A stretch of 64,000 bases of DNA from Epiperipatus broadwayi (GCA_028023455.1 JAQFVV010012394.1:30284385-30348384); one strand, 5' to 3'; shown: positions 49,870 to 62,759, numbered from the stretch's first letter. Program-made: numbers and translations. The notes: generated by a model not told the origin, from the letters alone.

Positions 49870-51470
49870 GCTCTTTGGTTAAGCTAAAAAAAAAACACCA
49901 GAGTTCTGGACCTCATTTTAGTGTTGTTACACTTTTTTCATTTTTGATGTATCAACTAGCTTGGATACAGCACAAAAATTCAAACATTAATTTAAATTTG
50001 TAGTTAAATAAATTAATAATAAAATCAATATTTTGTTAATCACTTTGCGGTGCAATGCACTGTGACTTCTCCTTTTGCATTCTGACACTTTCCATTTTTT
50101 TATCGGTGAGAGTTTTTAGAAATGCCCAACTTTCTGTTTCTATAAAATCTTTATTTTGTACTAAAACTCAATAAATTGGACTTATTTCCTTTTAATTTAA
50201 TTTTATAAGAAAACTATATTTTAAAAAATCACATTTGACTATTTTAAATATTTAACAACTGATCTATAAATAAAACAATGTACCATAAACATCATCACAA
50301 ATGTGTTTACATAAACACTAAAATAAAAAGTAAATGTATTTGTTTCTTTGTTATTATTATTTTTTTAAGAGAATGAATGAAATTATATTTATGATAACTT
50401 TATCAAATCCTGATTTAAAATCTGAATTTTTTTTTTTTACAAAAACTACAATATTTTAAAATATTTTAATACCAAGTCAATTTTCTCAGCTAATGACATA
50501 TTAGATACTCTGATTTTTTTCTTTATATTACATTCATATTTATTAACATCTATTACTGAAAATAAAACATAAATGAATAAATCAAAAGTTTACTTGTGCA
50601 TTTTTTTATAGAAACCAATTAGTGTGTAAAAATAATCAAAAATACTTTATAAAAAAGCAAAAAGTTGTTTTAAATTATACTTCAAAATCTTTGCATAAAA
50701 ACTAGACCAGAAAATGTGAACACCCTCTAGAAATTTTCTCCTATCCAGAGAAAAAAAAGTCTATTCATCTAAGCCACTTTAAACTATAACATCAATAAAA
50801 GCATTATGTTGAAATGTACTTTTTAAAAAAATATGGGTCATTATCACTTAGGATAATATTAATACTACAATCTAAAGTTACAGGATACCAGTATTTTTGT
50901 GAATAAACTTTCAATGATTTTTAGGAGAGATGAGACTTTACAAGTTAAGCTAAAGAAAAATACTAGACTACTGGAATTCTTTTTGATACTATTAATATTT
51001 TCCATTTTTGATGGATGTTTAACTAGCTTGGCTAAACCATAAAAATCTCAAACATTAATTCAAATTTACAGTTTAATAAAAATGGAAAATCTATTAAATT
51101 AAGATCAATTAAAACACACACATAATTAAGTATTGCATATATTATTAATAGTTTGAAAAAAATTAATATTACTAGTAGTAATAATAAAATTGTTTATTGG
51201 TCAAGGTCATAAGAAAGTTGAGCATCAAAAGTGATGGCATTGGCCCATGGCCTATGGATCTTGTTACTCTATCTCTGCATTAGACTATTGCATTTAAATA
51301 TTATTGGCCACCACTCAAGAAATAATTCAGAAAGACAATTAATGAATCATTATAGAATTTTAAAACTTTCTTTTTTGTATTTTTTGCCACAAACAAAAGT
51401 ACATTGTTTTAAAACATCTTAAGATATTTTTTTTTAAAAATATGCTTATGAAATATTTTGTCTACATATA
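49870..51470. other. AT-rich non-coding stretch
   Basis: No gene recognised. Words from 49905-50000 (gtgttgttacacttttttca, tttttgatgtatcaactagc, tcaaacattaatttaaattt) recur at 50990-51075, so an unnamed repeat is present twice. Confidence 0.5.
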
Positions 51471-51474
51471 TATA

Positions 51475-51920
51475 TATATATAATTATCATCATTATCATT
51501 TTCAACCATTATTTATTCACTGCAGGATGAAGGATATCTCACACAAGTTTAATCCATCTTTAATTCCTAGCCTCTCTTCCCCATATAATCCCAGCACTCT
51601 TCCTTATTTCAGTCATCAATCTCATATGTGGTCTGTTTCTAGGTTTTTTTTACAATCTCTTGGAACCAGTTTAAGAATTTAACTGCTCATATATTATCTC
51701 TTCTAGAAATATGTCCAGCCCAAACCACTGCAGCCTCTAACTCATTCAATGTTATCAGTAATACCTGTTTGTTTTCTCACTGATGTATTTATTTTTGATC
51801 TCTTCTTGTTACTCCTAATATGCATCTCTCCATATTTCATTAAGAAATCTTGAAATCTCACTATTACTCTCCTGTTAAGTATCCAAGTCACAGATCCATA
51901 AATTGGAACTGATAAAACAC
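51475..51920 (-). pseudogene. RTE-type LINE ORF2 C-terminal fragment
   Basis: The longest RTE copy here. On the minus strand it reads YGSVTWIL, then MHIRSNKKRSKINTSVRKQT followed by GITDNIE, which matches the RTE order (Y..ETW.. ... LGxTRRDRxxxxxIRxQTGVTDIIE). A degraded WAGH..RR and K.R..H...R tail follows, ending in ATC-rich sequence (aatgataatgatgataatt). Multiple stops; 5'-truncated. Confidence 0.7.
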
Positions 51921-51929
51921 ATTATTAAA

Positions 51930-52765
51930 AATGTTCCTTTTCAAAAACATAGAAATATTTTTTTTTAATATTGTTACTTCAATTCATATATATATATATT
52001 ACAATTCAAATAATATATATATATATACTGAAAATTAAAACAAAATTAACTATAAGAATTAATATACTAACTTTCTTTTCAAACACATTATTAAATTAAT
52101 CTTATGCATATATATGTTAATTTTATGAATGTATTTAACTCGTACAGATTTTCCACAAGAAAATATTATAAGTGTTATATAATTGAAGAAAGTTAAATAT
52201 TTTTTTTAAAACAATTTATCTGCCATATATAAATAAAACTTTAATGTTACAACTATTATTAAGAAAACTGTATATTTCTAAGTACAACAGTTATGTTAAA
52301 AATGTGAAGTTCCTATTGTAGATTTTTTTAACATTAATTCTCTATATTTTTCTGAGTTATGTATTAACTTGATTTTGGAAAATTTTTCAGTTATTTCAGA
52401 ATTTTCACAAAGCTTCAGTGTTTTATTCCTGATATACTTTAATCAATCGTTCACAGAATCTTTATGATAAGGTCTATATGAAATGCATGAGTAGCAAGTA
52501 CAATGTCTTTTTTCAATCTTTTAGCCATTCACACTATGGTATAATTATCTATTAAAAAGGTATAGAAGCTTAGGCTATCTGTTATTTAATAACAATTGTA
52601 AGTCATGTTTTTAATTTTATAAGTCTGTAATTCTCTTAAATAAATATCAGCTAACTAAATTTCTTTCCATCTACATCTACTATTACCAATGCAACATATC
52701 ATAATTTTTTTATTTGCACCATCTCAATAATATATACTAATTATAATATATATATATTTAATTAC
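51930..52765. other. AT-rich spacer
   Basis: No gene or repeat recognised, apart from (TA)n near 51988-52026 and 52748-52758. Confidence 0.5.
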
Positions 52766-52769
52766 AGGT

Positions 52770-53290
52770 ATACTTTATATCCCTGGAGTTTAGATGTAAT
52801 TATAGGGGATTTGAACTCAGATTTTCAAGCTTCCTTCAGATCTATCTCATACAACTGATATACATGACTGCACACATGTGAAAAAGAAGAATGATCTTCA
52901 ATATATAAATTCATGCTATACATGAGGGGTCAGAGTGATTTATGGTCAACATGGATATGACAGTAATATTGGCATCATCAATGAATTTGGGTATTCCATC
53001 ATCATTATTTCAATGGTATAGAAGGCTGAAGAGTGGGATAGTGAAGTTATTGAAGCTTGTCCATTAAAGTTTGAAGCTTTGCTATCTTAATATAAACTGA
53101 GCACTTATTATATGTATGTGTAGGAGATGATCTGGATCAAGTGATAAGTGCTGATTCAGCACACAATACACATATATTGGAGATCTTTTTTTCACATGTG
53201 TGCAGTCTTGCATATCAGTTCTATGAGATAGATTGGATAGCTGAAGGGAGATTGAAAGTCTGGGTTCAATTCCCTCATAAATATATGAAG
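52770..53290. repeat. SINE-like family 2, head-to-head unit
   Basis: The left part (ggggatttgaactcagattt ... cacacatgtgaaaaagaa) is the inverse of the right part (ttttttcacatgtgtgcag ... gaaagtctgggttcaattcc). Between them lies the conserved core atgaggggtcagagtgattt ... aaactgagcacttattatat. The word gggttcaattccc fits a box B. Confidence 0.65.
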
Positions 53291-53299
53291 TACTCTGCT

Positions 53300-54115
53300 C
53301 TAATCCTTCTGTTAAATCTAATTATAAGCAATTATTTATTAATTCTGGACTGGTCTCTCAAACTCATTTTTTTAATTTTCTTCTCAAAGTCAGTGCTTTG
53401 ATTCTTCTGACTTCTATTTTTTAGATACAGGAAATTTTTTTCCAACACTGATTTTTATTGTTGCATTTTCTAAAGAAAAGATGAAATACAGTTTTATTTT
53501 TTTATGTACTTGCCTTAGTATTGCTGGCATTCTGGCATGGTTATTAGCAGTTTGCAGAAAGAATAATGATATTTTTCTATTAACCACTTTGCAAGACGAT
53601 TATTCTCTGTTAATAGAGCTTCCATATTTGTCCTCAACTCCACTTGATGCCTAAACTACACATTTTTACACTGCATATGTATAGGAATAACCCTAAGAAG
53701 CAATTTTCTTAAAGGCTGAGAAAATAAAAAATGCCTATTGAGATGTTTTTATCATTACTTGTAGTACATTCACATGTTGTGATTTAATGCAGTAGTAAAA
53801 TGTCTGTTTCTTATATATATATATATATAAGATTGTTGGATTGATTCCAGGTCTGGTATTTCTGGAATTCAAATTTATTATGAATTCCTGAGAAATGAAG
53901 CAATCAGTTATTTATTTCATTGTCTTACAGCAGACACAGAGCACAAAGTACAATAAATCAATTTTCTTTAATTAAGTCACTACAATTTTACTTGACAATA
54001 GTGTTCAATACATGCCAAAGAATCAAGAATTTATACATAACTGTTACCAATTTGATATAAAATAAGGTACTACAAAGCTCATGTCTTATTTTCTACTTCT
54101 AGCTTGAGTCATTGT
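53300..54115. other. AT-rich spacer
   Basis: No gene recognised. The piece 53830-53920 (gaattcctgagaaatgaagc) resembles the SINE tail seen at 32930 and 57630 but is too short to call. Confidence 0.45.
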
Positions 54116-54119
54116 TCGC

Positions 54120-54410
54120 ACACAAAGGCAAAACTCTCCATTCAGTAGCACCACTCAGTGCAATCTGGAGTAATCAATGATTGCAGAAAGGTCTGTGAAT
54201 AAAATCTCTACTTAATGCACACTCATTCAATATCCCCAGACTAGTTTCTAGCTTGTGGCTTTTATCAGTGGGGAGTCTTGGATCTGAGAACACTTCATCC
54301 GTTGATTCCTCTGGCTTGCATTGAATAGTGCTACTGCATGGAAAGTTTCTTTCTATGTTATCAGCTTATGCATGCATAAAGAATAGTGATTATGTGATCT
54401 TTGTGTCATT
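54120..54410. mobile_element. fold-back MITE, family 1, copy d
   Basis: Left arm: ggcaaaactctccattcagt through tagtttctagcttgtggctt to cttggatctgagaacact. It then jumps directly to the inverted outer end (cctctggcttgcattgaat ... catggaaagtttctttct). The core and most of the right arm are lost. Confidence 0.75.
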
Positions 54411-54419
54411 GTTCTTCAT

Positions 54420-56240
54420 GAAATTCTTGAAGAAAGCTTTTAAAATATATAGTCTTCTCCATATAAAAATTGCTCTATTATTGATATGACCTTTAAAGAT
54501 AACGATATTAATTCTTCAACTAATGTCAACATTTCTATTGTTCCCTGATGTGGCAATTTTTGTAATCATTCAACATTTGATTTTAATATTAAACCTTTAT
54601 TCTGTATAGAATTTAATAAATTAAAACAGTTGTATTAAAAATATAAGATTACAAAGAAAAAATATCCTAAAAGATTATATTTGAAATCTAAAATTTTAGA
54701 TAAAATAATATTTAAAGTAAAATATATAATAAGAATAATTAACTGGATTTTTTTTGAAGTTGTAAAGGAAAGCTAACATAACCCTTGAAAAATGAGAGTC
54801 AATAAAAACTTTGTTGAATGAACTTTATTTTTAAAGTGCCAACTAATTAATGTGAAATCACCATATATCTATAAAATTATGCTCTAAAATTTAAAATTGC
54901 CCTTTATAATTTGTAAAATATTGCAAAGTAGAAAAAATATTAATAATTTTACCACTGTAGTTTTTTGTTTGCCATTCTTATTGAATTTGTTCATTTATAT
55001 TTTTAAAAATTAAACATGTTTGAATAAAATGAAAGTGTAATAATGTATTGTTTTGTTTTTAAATATTTATTATAGAAATATGCTATAAAAATAATAATAC
55101 ATGCTAAATAAACTAGGCAAAAAATATGTTTTCTCTACAATTCCTATATTTGTTTAAAAATCTTGAAATCATTTCACAAATGATCTTGAAGCCAGAAATA
55201 AATAAAAAACATAGCAATCAAGAATTCAATAGACAGCACTAGATTACTTTGAAGCTCCTGAAGACTGCAGAATACAAACCTCTTCAAACTCTTTTATGAA
55301 TTGATAAATCAATATTATTTTTAATTTCACTTTCTACCATCAAATGAACACAAACATGATAAAATAGAACTACTGGTACAGGGATGAATGAAAAGTCAAA
55401 AAATGATGCATACCCATTCCAAAGATCTCCAAATGAAGTAATTTATAATTATATAAGTGTAAATTTTAAAAATCTATTTTAACCTTGATTCTTAAATAAT
55501 GTATCAAAAAATATTGACAAAAGTCCAAATGCAAAACAAAAATCATGATATCCTTACTTCAATGTAAAAAGCTTGGAATAGTGATGTGAAATAATTTATA
55601 GATTATATAGCATAAAACATATTATAATTCTATTAAAAGTTATAGTAGCCAAATTTGAACCCATGAATGACAATAAAAAACATTTAATTCAATTCACATA
55701 GAATTATATTCTAAAGCAGTAAATCTAATGTATCTCACCAATTACAAGTCAGGACATTTAGAGGTACATAAAAAATTTGAATAACAGTGATAAAGATACA
55801 TTCATTTATAATGAAAGATGAAGTACAAATCAAAATTTACTGTTAATCCAAATTATTTGCTTTAGAATTTTTTTTTTGCTATAGAAATTAACAATATTGT
55901 CTTAAGATGGACTATATTCTATAACTTGCAAATTGTATGAACACAAGTTAATGTAGTATTTTTTCCATGCTTGCAACCTCTATAAAAATAGCAGTATTAA
56001 CACTAATTTTTACTTTTGTAAACATTCTCTTTAAAGATACAAGTTTAGTCAAAAGATATATCATGAGAACAATTTGTACTTTTCTACTGCCTTTCATTGA
56101 TTGTTCAATGTAAAGATGGGTGTTAACATTGTTAATTTAAAAAGGGTCAAAAAGTTGTGAAAATAATTTAATTAAACTTAAGAATAAAAGAATAGAGTAT
56201 CATAATCATTTAATCTAAAAAAAGATTTATTCTCTGACTT
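54420..56240. other. AT-rich non-coding stretch
   Basis: No gene or named repeat recognised. Confidence 0.5.
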
Positions 56241-56244
56241 TAAA

Positions 56245-56910
56245 TAGTGACAAACTCTCTTTGCAGTTGTGCCACACAGTATAAACCAGAGTGGTCAATG
56301 GATTCAAAAAAGATTTGAGCATAAAATTCCTATCTTGTGTCTAGTTATCCAATATCCCCAGGCTACTTTCTAACTTTCAGAATTTATCAGTGAGGGACCT
56401 TGGATCTGAGAGAAGTGCACTTAGATCTTAGAATCTAACACAACCCTACAGCAATCACCCTTTATCTTTTTAGTTAACTATAAAACTATGAGTCAAAAAT
56501 GAAACAGATGTTTTCAGCCCAAATTCATTCATTTGTATAGACATATAGATCTAATCTAGTTTATTATTTATATATTTTTGAGTTTTTGGTTCTTTAATAA
56601 CCTTAGTTACCATCATTCTAATGGCAGAAATTGTATTAAACCATAAAAGGGGTATATTGGAGAGTTACAATAGATGCTATGATTTAGGTGCAATGCTCTC
56701 ATATCCAAGGCTTCTTATTGGTGAAATCTACAAGGTAAAACTAGTCCAGGAATATTGGATGAGTAGGTACTAAATAGGGATTTCAATCACATACTTTCTG
56801 ACATTCAGCTCACACTGAGTGGTACTACTCTATGCAGAGTGTTGTCACTGTTTTAACAGCTTGTGTGAACATAGGAAATGGTGATCATGTGATGTTTATT
56901 GGTTTAATTA
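56245..56910. mobile_element. fold-back MITE, family 1, copy e
   Basis: Full-length type: left arm (gacaaactctctttgcagtt, ctatcttgtgtctagttatc, ccaggctactttctaac), core with tttttggttctttaataacc and attctaatggcag, right arm inverted (ggaatattggatgagtaggt, cacactgagtggtactactc) and outer end ggtgatcatgtgatgttta. More diverged than the other copies. Confidence 0.75.
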
Positions 56911-57554
56911 ATTAATGGTGTTCATGCATGATAAAAAAGTCTCTTTCTAAATGATGCATTGAAAACATTCTCAATAATGGACCTATCACAGCTTCAGCTT
57001 TCACTTTTATTTTCTTTATGAACATTTTAATGTGGTCACACTATCATCTTATATATAAAAAAATGCTGCAGCATTCTTGTGAACAGTGATAATGAGTGTG
57101 TGTTTCCATATTTTTATGATGTCTCATTTTTTGTTATTGTTTTAGATTTTTAAATTAATAAATTGACAATTGCAGCATCTATATTAATTATAAACTTTTT
57201 TTGGTATGAAGAGTATACTTTATTGACAGAGTGGCCACTAAGATTACACAAATGAGAAACAGTTGGGAACCATTGTCCTATTTGTACATTAATATTTTAT
57301 TCAGGTGAAATGCATAATATAAATCAACTTTAAAGTAGAATGTAACAGTGTAGCTGAGTAAAAAGATGACTTGTGATTGGTTCTCTCTCTAAACTTCTTG
57401 AAGTGCCATCTCTGAATATATGTGTTATAGAAGTAACGTAATTTAGCTAATGACCAAAATGTTAAGATGCTAGCATATCTGGGGCATGAATTATGATATG
57501 AAATGTGTCAGGGTGTTTTACCTTACCCCATGATAAACCAATTTGCCAATATTA

Positions 57555-57640
57555 TCTTGAATGATTTGATGCAGTTGGTAGAGCATTTGACTTGGGATCA
57601 AACACAGGCTCTTGAACTTCTTATGAACTCCTGAGCAATA
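57555..57640 (+). repeat. tRNA-derived SINE fragment
   Basis: gcagttggtagagcatttga reads like the D-arm and anticodon stem of a tRNA (box A AGTTGGTAGAGC). The B-box region is decayed (ctcttgaacttctt), and the end ctgagcaataaa is shared with 32930. Too degenerate for a functional tRNA. Confidence 0.5.
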
Positions 57641-57668
57641 AAACCATTTACCTTTTTATGCTAATACT

Positions 57669-57835
57669 AAATTTTGTTTTAAATTGGACAAAACTACTAT
57701 CAAAATATTTGAAATTATTGAAACTATGTATAGTGATGAAGGTATGAACCACAAGAAAGTTGTTGAATGTTTTAATGGATTTTGTAATGGCAGGTAGAAC
57801 ATCGAAGATGATGTCTAAAGATATGAAATACATTG
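57669..57835 (+). pseudogene. mariner transposase N-terminal remnant (best copy)
   Basis: One frame reads KFCFKLDKTTIKIFEIIETM, then YSDEGMNHKKVVECFNGFCN and GR*NIEDD, which follows the mariner helix-turn-helix region residue for residue in layout, with a single stop in this stretch. No DDE/D catalytic part follows; the frame dissolves at about 57835. Confidence 0.75.
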
Positions 57836-58084
57836 TCAGATTTCATGTCATAACTCATCATTTTGACATTATAGACCCTTGAATTTTTTTGTTGTTGTTA
57901 AGTAACACTAGTCATTGTGTGGATTTTAAAAATGCATTTTGTTTCACATGTATCACATCCGGTTAACTGGAAATAATGCTAAATGTTATTTTGTCAATAG
58001 TAAAACTTTTGATAATTCAGCATTGTTTTGAATTGACTATGCTACATGTAAATGTTTTAGGCATCATTGAAAAAAATCAATACC

Positions 58085-58325
58085 ATGTAGTATAGTTGGC
58101 CTGGACATATTGCTAGAAGAGATGATAATAAATGGACACTTGATTAACTGGATTCCAAAAGATTGATTATAAAAGAATTAGAAAGAGATCACATGTCAGA
58201 TGGAAGGATGAAATAAGAGAGTATGTTGGGATAATGTTGAGAAGAGAGGCTAGAGATTAGAGAATTTTGAGAGACCTTCACCCTACAGTGGATCATTAAT
58301 GGGTGAAAATGTTGATAATGATCAT
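58085..58325 (+). pseudogene. RTE-type LINE ORF2 C-terminal fragment
   Basis: Reads WPGHIARRDDNKWTL, then in a shifted frame RIRKRSHVRWKDEIREY, then RR.AR and a WRDLHPTVD tail. This is the RTE-clade end W.GH.AR..DNRWT ... KR..GR...RW.DDI ... DR..WR. It finishes with gataatgatcat. Confidence 0.7.
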
Positions 58326-58339
58326 AAAGAGAAATGTGT

Positions 58340-59255
58340 GAGAACATTTCTCAGCATTCCATATTATAAATGTAGATAATAAAAAAGGGAATTGTACCAT
58401 GACTAGATATCAGATAAAGAAATTGATATAACTTCAGAATGCAGGACATTGATTTTCATGAAAATAACATATTTTCTATTTTACCACAAAATCACATTGG
58501 TTGGTGTAATCTGTGCCACTATGTAGCATGCAGTTATTCAGAGATGGCACTTCCGACATTTTGGAGGTGGAATCATTCACATTTTCACTGCAACACACTG
58601 CATTCTTGGAGATTTTTCTTCAATCCAAAACATAATCAAATTATTGAATTAAGGTATATATAAATAAGTACACACATTCATATATATATACTCTATGATT
58701 GATTTTATTTTGAATTAGTTCTACTGTCTCATTATTTTATTTAGTCATTCATTTATTTAAAATTTTCTTGTATTTTTGCATATTAAAAATTGTTTTATGT
58801 GATGAGACATAATTTAATAATCTGGAATTTATTTTTGAAATAGCTAAAAGAAAATGTAAATTATTACTGAAGTAATAAAAGCAAATTTTTACTCGATGCA
58901 TGTGTAATATTATTATAAGCATTTCTGATATTAATATTATAAAAAAATTATTTTAATATAATAAAAATGAAAACATTGTTATTAACAAACATTTTTTACA
59001 AGAGCAGTTTATTTGTGATGTTTATTGGTGTTAACAAATATTGCTTTTGCTTGAAAATTTAAAAACAAATGTGATTATTCTATGTAATGTTTATAACGGA
59101 AGATTTTGTAATTTTTTAAAAAATATATATTTTATCTTTAAATATATTATTACTACACAATCTTTAATATTTCTTTTTATTTTTACTGTTTATATGTGAA
59201 CATAAACTTATATTTTAATATGTGGAAATATCTGTTATATTTTCATGAAATAATA
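58340..59255. other. AT-rich spacer
   Basis: The frame at 58439-58663 is open but unrecognised. No other signal seen. Confidence 0.45.
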
Positions 59256-59259
59256 ATCA

Positions 59260-59485
59260 TCATCTTCATTTTCAAACATTATCGATCCACTGTGGAATGA
59301 AGGTCTCTCCAAGTTAAATCCATCTTCTCTGATCTCTAGCCTCTCTTCTCCACATCATTCCAAAAACTTTCTTATTTCATCCATTCATTTCACATGTGAT
59401 CTTTTACAATCTCTTGGAATTCTATTTAAGATTTCAACTACCCATCTACTATTGTCTCTTCCAGAAATATGTCCAACCCAACTCC
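59260..59485 (-). pseudogene. RTE-type LINE ORF2 C-terminal fragment
   Basis: The minus strand reads GHISGRDNSRWVVEILNRIP then RDCKRSHV, the RTE tail motif, followed by broken frames and an ATC-rich end (aatgatgattatta type). 5'-truncated. Confidence 0.7.
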
Positions 59486-59811
59486 AATGAAAAGAGTAAA
59501 CTGTAAAGACCTTCTGCATTCAAAAGAATAATTCTATGAATCTTTTTGTATTATATAGAAAATAAATCCCTAAAGTATTTATTTATGGTTTAAAGAAAGA
59601 AATTTAACAATTTTTCACATATCCCTTAGAAATAATAGACTGTTCCACTGATCAATTAGACGTTATAGATAAATAATTTTTAACAAATGTAATTGTTTAA
59701 ATATTTTAATATATGGAAATATCTGTTATATTTTCATGTAAAAAATATCACCATCAGATGTCAATATACAGTAATCAATGAAAATATATAAAATAATAAG
59801 AGTAAATATTT

Positions 59812-60425
59812 GAAATACAGGCATTCTTCATATACCTGCAGCTTAATTGTAAATATAGGAGATTTGAACTCAGACTTTCAAGCACTCTTCAACTATCCAC
59901 ACTATCTCATATCACTGATACACATAACCACACACATGCAGAAAAGATAAATAATCACCAACATACATATTTACAATTAAGCTGCAGAGATATGAAGAAT
60001 GCCTGTATTTCAAATATTTACACCTTAAGCCTGCATCATGCCCATCCCTCTTCTATGTCTTTAAATGGATAAGATTCTATACATGAGGGATCAGAGTGAC
60101 TTGAGGTCAACATGGGTGTGGCAATAATATTGGCATCAGCATGGGATTTGGGCTTTCCATCATCAGATTTTCAATGGTATGGATGGCTGCAGAGCTGGTG
60201 GTTGGAGTAGATTGAAGCTTATCCATTAAAGTATAAATATTTGCTATCTTAATATAAACTGAGTACTGATTATATATGTGTGTGGGAGATGATAATCTAG
60301 ACCAACTGTTGAGTGCTGGTTCAGCATGAAATATGCACTGTGTGATCATGTGTATCAGTGATATCAGATAGTCTGGATAGTTGAAGGGTGCTTGAAAGTT
60401 TGAGTTCAAATCCCCTTTATTTAAA
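59812..60425. repeat. SINE-like family 2, head-to-head unit with inner palindrome
   Basis: Outer arms are inverted copies: aggagatttgaactcagact ... actctt at the left against agggtgcttgaaagtttgag and ttcaaatcccctttat at the right. Within it, 59812-59857 (aatacaggcattcttcatat) and 59969-60013 form a second, nearly perfect 45-bp inverted repeat. The core atgagggatcagagtgactt to aaactgagtactgattatat is shared with 33.9 and 52.9 kb. gagttcaaatcccc fits a box B. Confidence 0.7.
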
Positions 60426-60429
60426 ATAA

Positions 60430-60990
60430 TAAAAGATATTCCCACACATTAAAATATTTAAAAAAATTATATCTGTTAAAAATTAGTTATTTATGACATC
60501 TATTATTTATAAAGAATTGTGAACGGTTATTAGATTTCTTTTCTATACCATAGTACTATAGTGAACACCAAGAGATGGGATTTTAAAATGTCACTTTTGA
60601 ATATAGAAAGTATTTACAGTTTACCATTTTCAATTACTGTCTATTGATATTTGATGATGCTATTTTTTTTACATGAAAATACAAATATTAAAATATTTAA
60701 AACAATTACATATGTTAAAATTATTAATTTATAATATGCACATATAAATTAAAAATAATATTGAAAACATATTTCAATTAACAGACTAACCTTATTCAGA
60801 GATATCAGAAAAAACTATTTTGATCGTATATTCTACTTTCTTAATTTTTGCAATTAAAGTCAGTCTATTACATCAAATAGAAATTCTTACTTTTATTGTT
60901 TCCATGATTTAAAATTGTATTATTTTAAAATGATGAAAATAAATGGGAGAGAAAATAAGCAGTACTGACATTATTGAACGATCTAAGAGA
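60430..60990. other. AT-rich spacer
   Basis: No gene or repeat recognised. Confidence 0.5.
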
Positions 60991-60999
60991 CTGAAGTGA

Positions 61000-61290
61000 A
61001 GCTCGGCTAGATGGACAGCTAAAATCTTGAGATATTATAAAAGACTGAGAAAGAGATCGCATGTGATATGGCTGGATATAGATAGACAGTTATGATCTTA
61101 TACTATATTTTAAGATATTATTGAAGACATAGAAGGAAATCACATGTGAGACAGTTGGATGATAAAAAAAATTTGTTGATGTGAGGAGAAAAAGAGAGCA
61201 AAGAACAGATAAATTGGATTAAACCTTTAGAAACCTTCATTCTGCAGTAGATCAACAAAGGTTCAAAATAATGGTAATGATTAATAACAG
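61000..61290 (+). pseudogene. RTE-type LINE 3' fragment with internal duplication
   Basis: Reads TARWTAKIL and KRLRKRSHVIWLD, then about 80 bp later repeats the same part (gaaggaaatcacatgtgaga) before continuing to the 3' end (accttcattctgcagtagat). The two overlapping pieces suggest a duplication or two adjacent insertions. Confidence 0.55.
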
Positions 61291-61432
61291 TAGGAGTGAT
61301 ACTATTGTTAATGTAAATATTGGTTATTTTTACAGAGGAAATACGACCCACTCAGATTAAAAATTATAAATCCAGAATATTGTAGTATAAATAGAATTTA
61401 AGTTGTAAACTAAAGTGATAATGTGAATGCAA

Positions 61433-61560
61433 TCTCTATATATAAAATCCATGTGAATGTTTGTCCGTAAGACTGTCACATGTTTCCAATGAACGTTTGT
61501 CCACAAGGCTGTCATGTGTTCCAAATGTTTGTAAGGCTGTCACTTGTCACAACCAATTAA
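61433..61560 (+). repeat. short repeated module after TCTCTATATATAAAA
   Basis: tctctatatataaaatccat is followed by three variants of gtttgtccgtaagactgtca (61459, 61493, 61529). The opening resembles 5' ends of some Helitrons, but no Helitron 3' hairpin-CTRR end was located. Confidence 0.3.
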
Positions 61561-61820
61561 AGAAAACTATTACATTAGTCTATATTTTATGAGAAGATCC
61601 ACTATTAATAAACTGCTATAACCCTCTCATATTAACATATCAAATAATCAGATAACAATAGTCTTTCAGGCTGGCTACATTTCTAAAAACTAACTTAAAA
61701 ATATTAAAATGACATGTTAATTTATATTAAACCTTTAAAAAAAAGTTAAAGCAATCAATAAAAAAATTGCCAATATATTTACTAATTTCAGTTTTATTAC
61801 AAAGAATTTGATGTGAAATA

Positions 61821-62012
61821 TATAATTTTAATATCATCTATGTTCTGTATTACTTTTTACAATGCTTTTTATAACCAACTATTGATAGTTTAAGATTTGG
61901 GAGTAGAAGTAGAAGTTCTGAAAAAGATTGCTGGGGCAATCAAAACTGTCATTAGTGTGTTGTAAAAAGCATTGTATAAAGTATTAAACAACATAGATGA
62001 TATTAATATTAT
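61821..62012. repeat. inverted repeat with ~50-bp arms
   Basis: atatcatctatgttctgtat ... tttacaatgcttttta at the left pairs with aaaaagcattgtataaagta ... aacaacatagatgatatt at the right, around an 85-bp spacer. MITE-like, family not recognised. Confidence 0.7.
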
Positions 62013-62219
62013 ATGGAATTGGCAATGCAATAAGAAAGATAAAGTTATAATTTGATGTGAAAAAAGTTTGCTGTCAAAATCACATATCTAAACAATGGCC
62101 TTTCAAAAGGCCAGGCATATTTGGTATTTAAATAAAATGTACTTATGTGGGTTGTTTTGCAAAGGAGATTGACTTATTCTTGTAATTTGATGATATAGTT
62201 TGAGTTTATTAATAGGCAT

Positions 62220-62745
62220 ATTAAAACAGCAACAATATATGCCACCTAGTGCAAGTTATGCTAATCAATAGATGCTAGAAGGTTATGTATTTAATTCTTA
62301 TCTAGTTCCTACTTACCCAATATCCCCAGATGAGTTTCTAGCTTATAACATTTATCAGTAAAAAATCCTTGGATCTGAAAGCAATGCATTTAAATCTTTG
62401 GATTTAATGTTCATCTCCAGCTCTCATCTTTTACCTTTTTTAGTTAATTATATAGCTGTGAATCCAAATTAAAGCACAATAATGTCTTCAATCCAAGATA
62501 ATTTTCTCTACTTTACTATCTATATATTTTGATATCTTTGGTTTTTAATAACCATACTCATCAATATCCTTACGATCACTTTTTCTCATGCTAATACAAA
62601 CATAGTGCCACCTAGTGCAAACTATAGTAATCAATAGAAGCTGGGAGCATAAACTAGATGCCAGTAATGTAGGGGAAAGTTGGCACTGTTTTAACTTTGC
62701 ATAAGGATAAGAAAAGGTAAACATGTGATGTTTTAAGGGTTAATA
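62220..62745. mobile_element. fold-back MITE, family 1, copy f
   Basis: Left arm (tgccacctagtgcaagttat, ccaatatccccagatgagtt, tccttggatctgaaagcaat), core (gatatctttggtttttaata), short inverted right end (agtgccacctagtgcaaact is direct here, while aaaggtaaacatgtgatgtt closes the element). Old and rearranged. Confidence 0.65.
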
Positions 62746-62759
62746 ATCAGGTGGATTAT

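Noticed and set aside
57555-57640. Functional tRNA gene
   Set aside because: Only the 5' half is tRNA-like; the T-arm and acceptor stem do not pair, so SINE remnant is preferred.
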